Shown here: piece by piece, positions 1 to 12,400 of the stretch
Position numbering within the stretch: the stretch's first letter is position 1
Layout of the letters: each line of letters opens with the position of its first letter
Assembly (NCBI GenBank): GCA_963971425.1
Contig: OZ020516.1
Span: 14,372,593 to 14,436,592 of the forward strand
Origin: Bryoerythrophyllum caledonicum
Taxonomy: Eukaryota; Streptophyta; Bryopsida; Pottiales; Pottiaceae
Reading direction: 5' to 3'
Length of the DNA: 64,000 nt
Translations under genes and position numbers: made by a program
The notes under the pieces: model-generated
What the model saw: only the letters and a program-made list of their open reading frames with translations
Database searches by the model: none
Told to the model about the DNA's origin: nothing

Positions 1-384
1 CTCTCTCTGCGGTGTTTGTCCCTCGCCCTTACTTGTCTCTCCCTCCCTACCCTACCCTTCCCTTCCCTTCCTTCACGTGAGCTCCAGTTTCTGGACCCGT
101 GGTGTGCGATTGCGCGTGAAACCCTTGGTCCGTGCGGGTGACCACGGAGACGGAGAGTGGGAGTGGGATGGAGAAATACAGTGAGCAGTGGTGTTGGAGA
201 AGATGGGACCAAGAGTCGGGTCGGGGCCCGTTTGCTTTGCTTGTGTTTACTGGACCTCGTGCCCTAGAGAGCAGGCCGGGTCGTGGAAAAGGCAAAAGCT
301 GCCTCGGAAAAAGGTGGCATGGGAGCGGGAAACGTAAAAGGTGGAAGGTGGAAAAGGGTGGGTGCTTCATAATTAGGTTGCTTA
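1..384. other. Intergenic, no gene recognised
   Basis: The first 90 bases are pyrimidine-rich low-complexity sequence. The rest has short open frames on both strands without recognisable domains. The last three bases (382-384, TTA) look like the left target duplication of the next element. Confidence 0.5.
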
Positions 385-775
385 GAGCATCTCCACTCCT
401 GGCGTGGAATTTTCCACGCTAGGACGGAAAAAAAAATTCACGCCAGGAGTGGTTTAGGGTTTGGTGATTGCTTGGCTCCACCCCAAGCTCCAAAAAAATT
501 TACCCAAAAAAATGCTTTGACCTTTTACCTCCCGCCACCAATGACACGGCGCCACATGTCGACATCAATGACATGGCGCCACGTGTCACGAGGGTATGGG
601 TGTGTCACCAACATCAAAAAATGGCGCACTCCCCCCATCCAAGGAGATTTTGGTGTGCCATGCACCAAAACTTCTAAATTTTTATAAAGTTTCCCCGTTT
701 TGAGGTGATGGGTGCAACTTTTTGACCTCACAAAACTCCAATTTGGTGGTTCTCCGTATTGGGGTGGAGATGCTC
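385..775. mobile_element. Non-autonomous TIR element (PIF/Harbinger-like MITE)
   Basis: The ends form an inverted repeat: GAGCATCTCCAC on the left and GTGGAGATGCTC on the right. TTA lies directly outside each end (382-384 and 776-778). A 3-bp TTA duplication is typical of the PIF/Harbinger superfamily, and GAGCATCTCCA ends are common in plant MITEs. At 391 bp with no coding frame it is non-autonomous. Its right TTA is also the first three bases of the next repeat, so it was inserted at that repeat's edge. Confidence 0.7.
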
Positions 776-2025
776 TTAACCCTTCAAGGACCAAGGCATA
801 TCAGAGGAATCTCTATTCCATTGATTAAAATCTGCCTTTTTCAGAATGTAATAGTAAACTTAGGACCGCTTCACACCAGGCCGAGTCGAGAGTCTGTCCG
901 TCAAAATTTATGTCCAAATTATGGTGAGAGTCCAAACTTTTGGATTAAAAAAAACATTAAAATATACATGTTGAAGGTTTTGGGCGGTTGTGGTGTAAAG
1001 CCCCAAAGCCCACGTCCAAAGTCCAAACCCAATATCATTTGCCAAGATTCCACTCACTTTTTACTACGTGAATGGATTCAGTTTCTGAGATTTTCCTCTC
1101 TCATTCTTTTACCATGGATGCTCAAAGGAAACGTATTCTTGTTCTACTTTCGGTTTTCATGGTAATGAAATATGTTATAGTAGGCATTTTGGCATTGCAA
1201 AAACTTGCAATTTTCCTATGTGTCAATTCTTATGCAAAAAACATGAAAAAGATAAGTGAAAATGCTCAAAAATGGCCTTGAAAAATTAATTTCAGCACAC
1301 CTTGGGAAGCTCAAACGAAAACTGTAATTGCATAAAAGAAGGAGAATGAGGCATTGGACATCAAAGAGGGAGGTAGAGCTCGGTGGAGAGTGTGTTGGTT
1401 GAATTGGGGGAGACTAGAGCTCAAATTCCAACGCCAACGCCCTTCATGCTCTTGCAATGGGGGGAAAGGGGGCCGTGGTGGCCGGGCGCCGGTGGTGAAG
1501 GCAAAGGCCTTTTGGCCTCAAATTGGGCCTCCAATTGACCTCACAATTTTCAAACCTTTTGCAAAATTCAGGGTATAGGGTTTGAAAAATTTACTTACGC
1601 CACAAAAAACCAGCCAATAAAATTGGCCTCTTACATCTACCGGTCCAGGTCTTGTCAGATTTTGATTATTTTACTAAAAAAATCAACGGACTCTCGAAGG
1701 AAGTTTGGGTCGACTAAAAAGGGCGATCCAAGTTTCTCTCTCGAGTCGGTCGCCTTGGCGCCAAAACTCTCCAAAAGTGTGTAGGCACATTGGAAGACGA
1801 CGGCCTTTGGTGTGAAGGCCGAGAGGCCGGACTTTGGCCATTCAAGCAATCTCATTGGTGGAAACCGACGAACTCTCGACCTTGGATTTGGTGTGTAGCG
1901 GCCCTTATTTGAGATGATGTGGTAGTTTTTTTTTTGTACATTTTGACTATACGAATTGAAAGATAATTGCGGTCAGAGTGAGAAATTTTGTACCCTGCAA
2001 GAACATTTGGTCCTTTAGGGATTAA
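776..2025. mobile_element. TTAA-ended non-autonomous element, copy 1 (interrupted)
   Basis: It begins TTAACCCTTCAAGGACCAAG and ends with the inverse, TTTGGTCCTTTAGGGATTAA. The outer parts (776-862 and 1905-2025) align with the compact copy at 28153-28373, including the internal motif ACGAATTGAAAGAT. The centre (863-1904) is a separate insertion. This is the first member of a family found many times in this window. It has no coding capacity. Confidence 0.7.
863..1904. mobile_element. Element nested in the TTAA element, TSD TTA
   Basis: The ends are inverted relative to each other: GGACCGCTTCACACCA on the left, and GGGCCGCTACACACCA on the right when read on the opposite strand. TTA flanks both sides (860-862 and 1905-1907). 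The related copy at 28153-28373 lacks this 1042-bp block and has one TTG at the matching point, so it is an empty site. The TTA duplication and GG(R)CC ends suggest PIF/Harbinger. No transposase frame is visible. Confidence 0.7.
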
Positions 2026-2234
2026 TGGCTTGGAGCATCCCCACTTGCACATAAATCCGGCGGTTGGCGTGGAGATGGGGCGGGGGAACATTCCACCACG
2101 TAGTACAATGGAGGTTCCGGGGTACTTCCGGCTAGCCTTCTATACAAAATGTTGTTGGGGGCGAAGTCCTCCAAGGTTGGTTGCCTAATGGTACACGATC
2201 CGTTATTTTTATTTAAATGAAAGTTATCTTTTTT
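2026..2234. other. Spacer, no gene seen
   Basis: About 200 bases between the TTAA element and the LTR-element remnant. It has no supported frame or repeat structure. Confidence 0.4.
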
Positions 2235-2870
2235 CAAACTCTTCGCCTTTGCTGACAACCGTGTCAATCAGATAACATAGTGCGAGGGATATCCTTCTTC
2301 TCCCGGCAGAAATCTTGAATGCGTTCCATCTGATCACGCCTGAATCCCCCGTACTCCACCTCCAAATGCGCCATAAATTGCATCAAAGGATCAAAGGCTA
2401 GCGGATCGCCAACCGCCATCAATGTCACACGTGTTGCCACGGCCAAACGTGACATGGCCCATGCTAGACCGTTCAGGCAACGCCCTTGCCCCTGGAGTCT
2501 TTACCGAGGAAACTCTCTTCCACCTTGGGCTCCTCGGTGGAAGTCAAGAGTTGGGCAACCGTACTCTTCTTGAGCGCAATCACCAATTCCTCATGCTGGT
2601 GCTAGTACTCCTTAATGGGGTGCAACTGTTTGTTGTGTTGCGTGGTCCACCTCCCATATGACTAAAGGGCCTCTAACTCCAAATATTGAGGCAAAAACTT
2701 GAACACATACCAGTCATTAAACAACAGCGTCCACTAGCGCTTTTCCTTCATCCTAGTCTAGAATCGGAGCCGCCAATCGGGCGAGAAGATGCCCCTCAAC
2801 CCGTCCCGAGAACCTGTCTCACACGGCATCACGGAGATCGTCCTCTATGTTGTCAAATGTGCCCACGCCC
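2235..2870 (-). pseudogene. Truncated gag of LTR element copy A
   Basis: The reverse-strand sequence matches the gag-like region at 55406-56040. The clearest shared piece is the frame ending near 2264, with the motif TLMAVGDPLAFDP (TLMTVGDPPAFDP in the other copy). Stop codons and frame changes interrupt it, and the apparent ATG of the forward copy is GTG here. The family would supply capsid/nucleocapsid function; this copy cannot. It stops before any zinc knuckle. Confidence 0.65.
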
Positions 2871-4116
2871 CAAATTCGAAACCTATGGTCAGTATCCAAC
2901 GCCGAAACAAGCTCAAAAGCCTTGTTGGTATCCGACCTTGGCCCAAAGTCTTCAGTGGAAGCACTCTGTGGGTGTTCTAGTGAGATGGAGCGTTAATACC
3001 GACTCCGGGTACTGACCATAAACAAAAATCACCCCAGGACCTATTTGCGAGTACTATCTAAAGGGGTAAGGATATGATCGGGCAACTTGCACTTGCAAAA
3101 CCACCAAACTTTGTGATTCACCGGTCATCATCTCCGACTAGCACAGGTTCAACCACAACCCCTCACATGAAAAGGTCTTGCTGGTCATAAACTTGGCTTC
3201 ACCCCTACGGTACTCTATCACAATCTAGGACAACAAGAAATGGGGCCACCGGAAAACACCGGCAATAAGCCCGCAACATGGAAGAGGTACCGCAGAAGAA
3301 TCTTGAAATCAAAATTGAATTTTCTCCCCTAACAACATAGAAGCGGTAAAAATGAAAGTGGCCAGAGCCATTAGCATACACCTGCAATGGATGGTCATTA
3401 GTAGCAAAACCTGCAACAATACAAGGAAAACACTGAAAGGTGTTCTTTCTGAAATCTAAACCCGAAGAAGTAGCGAGCTATTGCGATCGCGGTGTTTAGA
3501 AATACACGTGCCCTTAATAAAAATCACACATTGGGTGACAAACGTGCTTAACACCAATCCAATACCAAAATAGGATTAAGGGTGAAGTGTTCTAAATATA
3601 AGCGCAAGTTTCATTCAAAACCAAGTTAAATTGCCTTAGTTACATATCTCCAAAGTTTCAACTCTAAACTTTTTTTTAACAACCCACAGAAATGTGGTTT
3701 TGGAAAAACTTTTTCCACTAAAACTTTTCCTTCCCACAAAATAAAAACCTCCATGGAGAGCTCAAGTTCGAAGTCGGAATTCAAAAAAATGAATAGTTTG
3801 GGACATATTAACTCACAGTTAATGAATTCTGCCCAAATTATAGTTTCATCCATATTGGATGAAACTTGCCCACAACGGATGAATTTGCAAAAATGGATGA
3901 ATTATTGCAAATCAGGTCCAGCAGTTGTTCTTCTTCTTCCAATTCTTGCGCCGCTCATTTCTTGCTTAAAATTTGTCCAATTTGGGTGTCATTTGTTGCT
4001 TTGGCTTTACCTTAACGTATCATACAACATCAATCTAAGTACCCAATTTTTTTCTAAACTCACCTAAGTTTAAATTCTAGAACTAAAGAGAGGAACGTGG
4101 GAGGGTCTTTGCCAAG

Positions 4117-4473
4117 TGAATTTCTAGTGAATCACACGTGTAGTCAAGCGTCTCGCACTTCATAAAGGGAGAATCAACAAGTGCTAGTAGTATAAGAGAA
4201 TGCGGAGCCTTTACTAATGATAAACAATCACTTACGAACAAAGGTAATCACTAAACACTCTTTAACTCACTCACAAAGCTTGACTTTACAAAGACGCTAA
4301 GTCAAGGACGTGTGCGGCGCTATACGCACACACACAATCCTAAGTGGATGAAAATCATCCACGGAGGAATGCGGTGCACCGCCGCACGTCCCAAAACCTG
4401 TAGATTAGTAACAAACTAATCTACGCTAGAACACTACGATGTGAAGAGGCCCTCGACGCCACGTCCTATGACA
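4117..4473 (-). repeat. LTR of copy A (about 357 bp)
   Basis: Three copies of this unit exist in the window (here reversed, 34205-34558 and 51346-51703). Comparing them sets the ends: it starts TGTCATRGGACGTGGCG and ends near ...TTCA, giving TG...CA borders. Copies A and C stay similar beyond the inner end, while the solo copy does not. That is expected if this unit is the LTR. Confidence 0.65.
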
Positions 4474-5499
4474 GTTATGAAGATTTTGCAACCATCCAAT
4501 TCAACTAGCAAAGTGATGAAAATGACTATAAACTTTGATAGTATGTTACATCCCAAGTATGTCTTTGATATTTCAAATTTCAAAAGTAAAATCTAATGTA
4601 ATATTATGAATAGATTTGCAACTTTTAATATCTCTCAGACATAGATATCAAATCTTTTTTAGTTGCCAATATCTACAAGTTAAAAAAGTCTTGAGGTCAA
4701 TGAGGGATAAAACTTCCATGAAATCGACATAAAAACACGAACTTTCATTTTACCCATAAAAGTGGTCAATGGTTACTTACTCCTAAATTTGGCATATGGG
4801 CATTGGCTTAGAGCTTTTCCACCATAGAGATGTCAACAACAAAATTTTCATTAGATGAGCCCTCAAAAGAAACTTTATTGCCTTTATTAAACCAAAATAT
4901 GCACCCACCAATGCCAAACAAGACTGTTTTTAGTTAGTGGGCCACACACAAGCCAACATATATGTATTGTCACAAACTTATGATAGCATTTTTCTAAATA
5001 TAGATTTATACAAAAATAAATTTAGTGTATCTTGAAGACTCACTATATTTCCGAGTGTGGACCAAGAAATTTAGAGTGATGGGAGCCCTTTTCATCCAAA
5101 TCAACATTTAGAATGCTAGTTTGGCGCATGTGGTAGAGAGCTTCTTAGTGGAGGGAACGAACAAAGACTAAGGTAACGTGTCACAAACATGAAGGACCCC
5201 CTTTTACCAACCAAAATCCACAATCAACACCTATAAAAATGGGGTATATCCAACCCACTTCCATCCCTTTACCACCTATTCATCCATCCAAATGTAGATT
5301 TGCTGTTAGCAAAGACCCCGTGCTTTTGTTTGCTGCTTGAGGGGAATTCATATTTGCAGCCACCAACTAAAAATTGGACCCCAGTTTAAAAATTATGACG
5401 AACTCACATTTCATCGCAAAAAGATGAAATCACTAGGGTTGAAATTGTGATTCTATTGACTATCACTGAAAAATAAATGTATCATCATCTATTCCCTTC
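4474..5499. other. AT-rich intergenic region
   Basis: About 1 kb of AT-rich sequence without a convincing coding frame, terminal repeats or RNA gene. Confidence 0.4.
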
Positions 5500-6447
5500 A
5501 TAGCATGTTGGTTAAGATAGCGTTCTTTCTTTGTTTTAGAATATGTCCAACCCCAGTGAAGGACGGTGAAAGCAGTGCCAGCACAAACCCAAAAGAACTC
5601 GAAAAGCTGGTGCCCACCACGGGCTGCCACCGGTCGCCAGTCCCCACGTGGGCGCCGCGACCAGCCTCTCCACCGCCTACAGCCGGCGCCCGGCGTCCGG
5701 TGACCGCCTCCCGCTGCCATCAGCGCCATCGTACACTCACACAACAGTTTAGCAGACTTGTTGCGTCGCTCCAAGTCGTGGCCGCGCTCGGCTCTGCAGT
5801 GCTTTCCTCGCCCCATCGATGGCCCGGAAATCGTCACTCGGCATCGCTAACCGGTCACCTCTCCAAGCAGAAGGTCGGAGATCGCTCGTCTGGAGCGAGA
5901 GGTGTGTGTGCAAGCTATTTTCACCTTACTCAGATGGATTTCAAGGTTGCGTCTGAGATTATTTTTCTGGAGTGTGGGTGGAGCTGAATTGTGAGGTGGG
6001 TTGGAGGGATTTGGAACTCGCAGCTCGGAGTGTGTGTTTTCTTGAGGTTGTGGCGTTTCTGCGGATGAGTTTTGCGTGTGGTTTTCGGCATTGAAGGTTG
6101 ACCTGATTTTGGTTTGAATTCTAGGCTTTGGTTTGCGGACCGATCGGTGGTGTGTTGAGTCGAGGTGATTTGAGATGTGAGGGGATGGTGTTGGAACGGG
6201 AAATGAGATGGGATCAAGCAAGAGAGTTTAAGTTTGCTAGGTTGATAAATTTCTTGGGGCTATTGCACATATGCACAATGGAGACGTGGAACCGTCAGGA
6301 TGTGTGAATTTAGCTAGTCTGTATTGCAGATGTTGCTGTCGTGGCTGTAGTGCCATTTTGTACGAGCTGGAGGACTCGATTTCAAGGCTCTAGGGCTCTT
6401 TTTTCCTTCAAAATGAAGGGCTCTGGCGACAATTTCTAAGGCGCAAA
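5500..6447 (+). promoter_or_regulatory. Probable PIEZO promoter / 5' leader
   Basis: Composition shifts to GC-rich around 5590-5880, right before the first PIEZO exon, as often seen near plant transcription starts. Open frames occur on both strands (for example 5463-5837 reverse, 5505-5987 forward), but none shows a recognisable domain. No single start site or TATA box can be assigned. Confidence 0.35.
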
Positions 6448-9400
6448 ATGCGAACCTCATCTCTCCGGGCTTTGGCCCCGTTGGTTCTCTTATCTGGTGC
6501 GTCTCCAACATCTATATATGATCTTTTTAAATGCATTTGGTGACACTGACTATTTGTCTCTCTCGTTTTCAGCTGCTCTTGGAAGCTGGAGTTTGATCTC
6601 CGTTTGCTTCCTCCTCGCATTCTTCGTTGTGCAATACCAGACACCAAGACAAGGTATAGCTTATTATTCAAGGAACATCAAAACTACTGCGAGTATTGTG
6701 TAATTTTACCAGCAAACACCTAATCAAACTCACGGTCAAACTCTGAGCTACTTCCCAAAGCTTGCACAATTCTTATGTGATTTAGCAGAGTACTTATGTC
6801 AATCGTGTTGGTTTTTTTTTGTCAGTGCTGCGGCCGAAGGCAGGGCTATGGGTGCCTGTAATTGTGCTCTCTGGAGTGCTGATATTGGCAGAAGTGTCTG
6901 TAGTGGTCCTATGGGTTTTTCTTGGAGACCATGTCGCTGTCTTAGAGAATGAGTGGTTCCAACTTTTGGGGCTCACAAGGTATGTTCACATGAGGTTCAC
7001 TTTATAAATAGATATAACCTTTCCAACCTCTAACCTATGTTCCCAAACTACTCATATTCTGTAATGTCACTCAGAGTTTTCATAAGATGCCCGTGTTTCT
7101 ATTTATAACACTATCCTTTCCCCACTATTGGATGTGGAAGAGCTTGGTGGTCTCCAAAGTCAAGTTAGAAGTAGCTTTAGTTGCCTGTGAGAAGGAAGGA
7201 GAGGTCATGTTGTACCATGTATCTTTGATTCTAGAAATTTAGAGCTATTTAGGAGAGGAGGTAAAAACTCACGGCATCTTTGCTTTGCTTTACAAATAAC
7301 TCACTTAGAGGATAAATTTTCTTCTTTCCATTCAAATGATTCTGATGAGGTATTGCAATAGACATTTCTGCCTTCTTGCTGTGAACCTCTCATAGTTTAC
7401 TTCAACCACACTGTGTTTCTTGAAGCTAATACAACTGTTTTGATTTTCACCTCATTTTCCAGGTTGAATCCGTGGGGCAAGGATGCTGGTGACTTCTTGT
7501 TTCTGATCCCTCAAGTCGTAGCTTCTGTTGCAGCCGCATGTGTTTTCAACCGAGAAAAACATGACTCACGTCACCGAGCACATGCATTAGTTTGGGGTAT
7601 GTTTCGTTGTGTTTGAATAGTAACCTCTTGAATCAGAATCTTTAATCTGGTTTTGACTGTTTGTAACTGATGGTGTGGAACATGGCAGATGAGGATGTGT
7701 ATGAATTTAGGGCCCTGTTGCGGAGCTTTGTGCTTCCGTTGGTGTTGTTGCTGGTAGGAATAACAAGGCCATCATGGATCACTCTGCCTTACTTTGTTTG
7801 CAGCTGCGCCACGCTCTTCCACTGGGCCATGACCAACAGCTTCGTTGGCCTCTCTTGGTAATAAGCATGCAACCTTTCCATTCATCAAAGTGTGGCACAA
7901 ATACCCTGAGTTTTGACCTCTTTTTTTCATTTTTAATCATTAAAATCAGCCCTAAATATCTCTCATTTTCTATAATCAGCTTAAAGAGGAAAAAGGCGGC
8001 TAAGATTCAGAGTACATGATTTCGCCACCACCAAGCTCTCCCCTTGATCTAATAGCTCTATTATGAGTGAGGAAAATACTGGTATCTTATTGAAACTTTG
8101 GGTGACTTTACAATAACTCTAACTGGGTGGTTTTACTCTTGACCTTCTTGACTTCCAATTATTTGTTCATAATTTTAATGCACTCATGTATATTTATTTT
8201 TCAGTTTTCTGACTACTTTTGGATGCAGGGGATGGAGGCCCCTCATTTTTTACACAGGACTGCACATTTTGGCGCTGTACTTGGACCAGTTGCCACTTTC
8301 CTTGCCCGAAAACATCGCTGATGCTGCTGACTACTTGGGGTTGTTCAAAATCTTAAAGCTGCAGCTGCTGGGATGGCCTGAAGGTTGTCAAGTGGCATCT
8401 TTAATTTCCTTGTACATCCTGGTAATTATTATTTCATCTGATCAATGCATCTTCTCACCTAGTTTTCAGGTTCAATTCCTGGATTAAGTGGAAATATATA
8501 TACTATCTACTTCTTTTCATCACAGAAAAAATCGAATTTCATAGATTGATCTCATAGTTGTTGATTTGGAGTTTTCTCTGCTTTTTGTGGTTGTCAGCTG
8601 TGCTATGGCGTGAGTGACATGGAAGATGAGCAGAAGGATTTAAAGAGGATGCAAACTTCATACAACGGTGATAATGTCACAGAGCATGACTCATTGACTG
8701 AGAGCCTGTTGCCTGTTGCCTCAACCGATGATCCGATGTAATATTTTCATAAGATACCTACTCCCATGATTCTTGCTTAGGAACACTGAAATAAGTAGAT
8801 TTATGAATTCTTAATCTGTGCTAATATTCTTCACTTTCTTTTCGAAGGATGTCGAGGAGATGGGCATCCAACCAGAAGCGACTTATCACCTTCCAACGCG
8901 CCACAATCACGCTCTTCACTTATGGCTTCCCAGTAAGATGTCTTCTTAGCTCAAAAGTGTTCATTGCCAGAGCTCAGTAATCCTAAGAAAGTTTTTCCTA
9001 CAACATGGAATAATTTGGATAAGAAGTATCTATTCTTATCTATGGTAATATGGATCACCATTTCTGTTTTTATCTTGGGCACCTACACAACCTTTGTAAA
9101 TGATAAATAAAATGTTGTTTTTGACTTGTAGATATGCATGGTGGCGCTGATTTGTTGGAGCTTCACATACGCCAGTTTGTGCGCCTTCGGTTTGCTTCTG
9201 TACGTGGGATACATTTTTTTCGCTCTGCCGTCAGTGCAAGTGCTGCGCAGTCTCAACCCTGTCATTCTTGGCTTCATTCTACTCTGGGCTCTCAGCACCT
9301 ACCTCTTCAATGCCGCTTTCACAATCATGAAGTCCGAATTTGACATGGTACTTTCACGAAACCCTTCAAAATTTTACTTCTATTTTGTTAAATTCTTAAT

Positions 9401-12400
9401 TTGTTTAAAATTTAAAATTTAGTTTTTTCCAGGATTGGGATATTTGGCACACAATTGGGCTGTGGCACTACTCTACTCCAGGCTTGTTCATTTTTGCACA
9501 GTATGTACTTGGGGTGCTTGTTGCCACGGAAATCTTTGCTAGCAATAGCATTGTCAACAACCTCAGTGAAAATGGACGTGATGAAGAAGCCAGTGGAAGC
9601 TCAGTGGAGCAAGGTAAAGTTCACCTCATTTTTTTCTTTTCCTATAGCTTGAGGAAAAACTTCAATGATATCAGAGTTATTTGTAAAGTCACCCAAAGTT
9701 TTTATAAGATACTCCCTCTTTTGAATTTATTACTACTCTTTACTCACTCATTATAGCTATTAGAAATTGGTGGTCTCTATACTCAAGTTAGAATCAATTC
9801 AACCGCTTTTGAGAACGAAGGAGGAGAGGTCATGTTGTACCATGAATCTTTTCTACTTTTTTACTCTTTGAGTTGATTGTAGGAATCAAGAGCTATTTAG
9901 GGCTGATTTTAAATGAAAAAAGATCAGGCGAAAATTCTTGGTATCTTTGTCTCACTTCGCAATTACCTCTGTTATTTTTAAAGTGTGCGCTTTTGGTGAA
10001 TTTTTTTTAACACCAGAGAAAGAGGACAGCAGGGTTTTGGCGCTGGCTGTAATAGCATGGTGTTTACGTGAAAGCGCTGACATTATATCACTGCTCCTGA
10101 TTTTTGCTGTGGGCATGAAGGATGGCCTGGTGCACGCAATCTACAGTAAGTGCATCCTTACCTATTTAATTTACTTTCTCTTATTGAAGTTATTTATAAC
10201 GTCACCTGAAGTTATCCTCTCTTTTAATATCACCTCTGGATAGTTTGCAATCAATTAAAAATAAGCCTAACGGAGAGAAATAGGTCAATATTCATCAGGT
10301 TGATCTCATGCTTGAAACTCTTTCTTCGCTCTCAAACTACTTTGACTTGAGTTTAGACACCACCAAGCTCTTCCATACTCATACTTGAAAGACCATTACG
10401 CTTTCTGTAAGAGAGAGTAATGATAGTCTAAAGAGGGGTTATCTTGCTGAAACTTCAGGTGACTGTACAAATAACTGATACAAACTTCATACAGCACCAT
10501 TTTCAACCATGTTACAGAGAACTCCCTTTCTTTCTCCGATTTCTTCTGATCCTCTTTCTTTTGCAGTGTGTTTCTTCATGGTGCAACTGGTGCGCTCCTC
10601 AATCGGCAGGCGAACCAGGCAATTCCTTATTCTGCTCTGCGAGATGCACATCGCAGTCCTCTACTTGCTGCAGCTGGACTGGATCTCGGCCCAAATCAAG
10701 CAAAACGAGGCAACTTTGCAGCCAACCCTTTCATTTCTAGGTACCACCACCTCTCATTGCTTTCACTTGCAAAAATGAGTCGAGGAAAAAATGTTTCCCA
10801 AACTGCCAACTAATAGTTGCATCAACGGAATTTTTCATCACCTGACACCTTATTGCCAATTGTGTATAGGAATATGGGAGAAAGCGACGTTCAGGGACTT
10901 CCTCGCTATCGGCGCTCTGCTGCTGTTCTCCGCTATGCAAAACCACGGCTTGAATGTGCTCAGCTCCCTGTCTACCACCGTGCAACGCAGCCCTCACGCG
11001 CCACTCGGATGGAGCGTGCTCCACAGAAAAAACGGGCGTGCCATTCTCTTATCAGTTTATACAAACGACAACGTCGAACGCCTCCAACAAGACACCCAAG
11101 GTATTACTTGTTCTGGTTTCACTTCACATGCTAAAGCTGTAATGTAGTTTGAGGGTACGAAACTCTTTTAAGTTACTTAAGATTATACAGTTTGTTCTGC
11201 ATGCTGTATTAGCTGCAATACGGTATTATCTGATCACGTGTCGTGATTCTTTCGCAGCAAATTGGATAACCAAAAGACTCGCCGCGTTCACGGAGCGCCT
11301 CCGGCACGTCTACTGCATGTTCGGCACCTACATCGCCTACACGACCATCCTGTGCCTGATCTACGGCGTCTCTCCTAGCTTCGTCTCGCTCGGGTACCTC
11401 TTCCTGCTCCTCTGCTGGGTGATCGGCCGCCAGCTCGTGGGAAGGTCCCACCCCCACCTCTGGCTTCCCTTGATGTTCTTCGCTGGCGCCGTCTTCGTTG
11501 CGCGCTACGTCCTCTGCGCGTTTCCCATCACCCAGAGCTACGTGGATACCCACATCTCGCTTACGCGAGGCTTGGGTTTCTACTCGCACGCCTCCGTGTT
11601 CGCCAACCTCTGGGACTGCCTCACCATCCTCATCGTCATGCAGCTCTTCCGGCACGAGCGCGCCCAGATGGAGGGCGACGAAACCTCTGGCGACGAAATT
11701 TCCGGGTACACTGCAATCATGAAGCGGTTTCTCATCTTGCACAGCGGGAAGGTGGTGACGGTCGCGGCTTTCTACGTCGCGGTCACCCCCGTGAGCGCGG
11801 CGGGTTTTTTATTTCTCGTGATGGTTCTTGTCACGTGTACCGCGGCCAAGACGGCGCGGCTGCCGGGGCAGCTCATCGCGCAGTACGCTGCGGTGCAGTT
11901 GGTGGTGGAGTATTTGTTCCAACTCGAGGAGGAGGACGCGTTCGGTGGTGAGTTCGCGGCCTGGTTGGGGCTCAGAGTGTACGGTGGTGGCTTCTGGGGG
12001 ATGGAGGCCGGGATGCGCAGCAAGGCGGTGGTGCTGGCGGCGTGCATTTTGCAGAGCACCACGCTGGGGTGGCTCGCGCTTCTGCCTGCTGCGTTGCGCG
12101 CGGAGGAACCGTATGAGGAGCCTTGTTTGCTGTTTCTGCGGCGTGGAAACCAAACCTCGTTTCGAGAGCCTGCCGCGCCCATTTCTAGTCAAAGCTGTGC
12201 CACTCCTACGAAATCTGGGAATGCTTCTACTCCTGGGTCTAGCTCCAGATTTGACGACGACTCGGGGCGAAACCTTCGGGGGACTGACAGCCGCCACTGG
12301 TCCAAGCGAGCCATGCTGCTGCAGAAACACGACCGCTACGAGGCGCAGATCCGCACCATGAACATTTATGTTAAGCATATTATTGAGCATTTCTGCCAGC

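Larger units (their letters stand above)
2235..4473 (-). mobile_element. LTR retrotransposon remnant, copy A (reverse strand)
   Basis: Read on the reverse strand this aligns along its length with the forward copy at 51346-56040: first the LTR (4473 to 4117), then a long non-coding leader, then the start of gag. It ends inside gag at about 2235, so pol and the 3' LTR are missing. Its sequence near 3003 (GAGTCGGTATTAAC on the reverse strand) is the uninterrupted version of the site where a CACTA element entered the forward copy. Confidence 0.75.

Noticed and set aside
5463-5837. Reverse-strand 124-codon frame upstream of PIEZO
   Set aside because: No recognisable domain, GC-rich promoter-like context, no splice partners; more likely chance.
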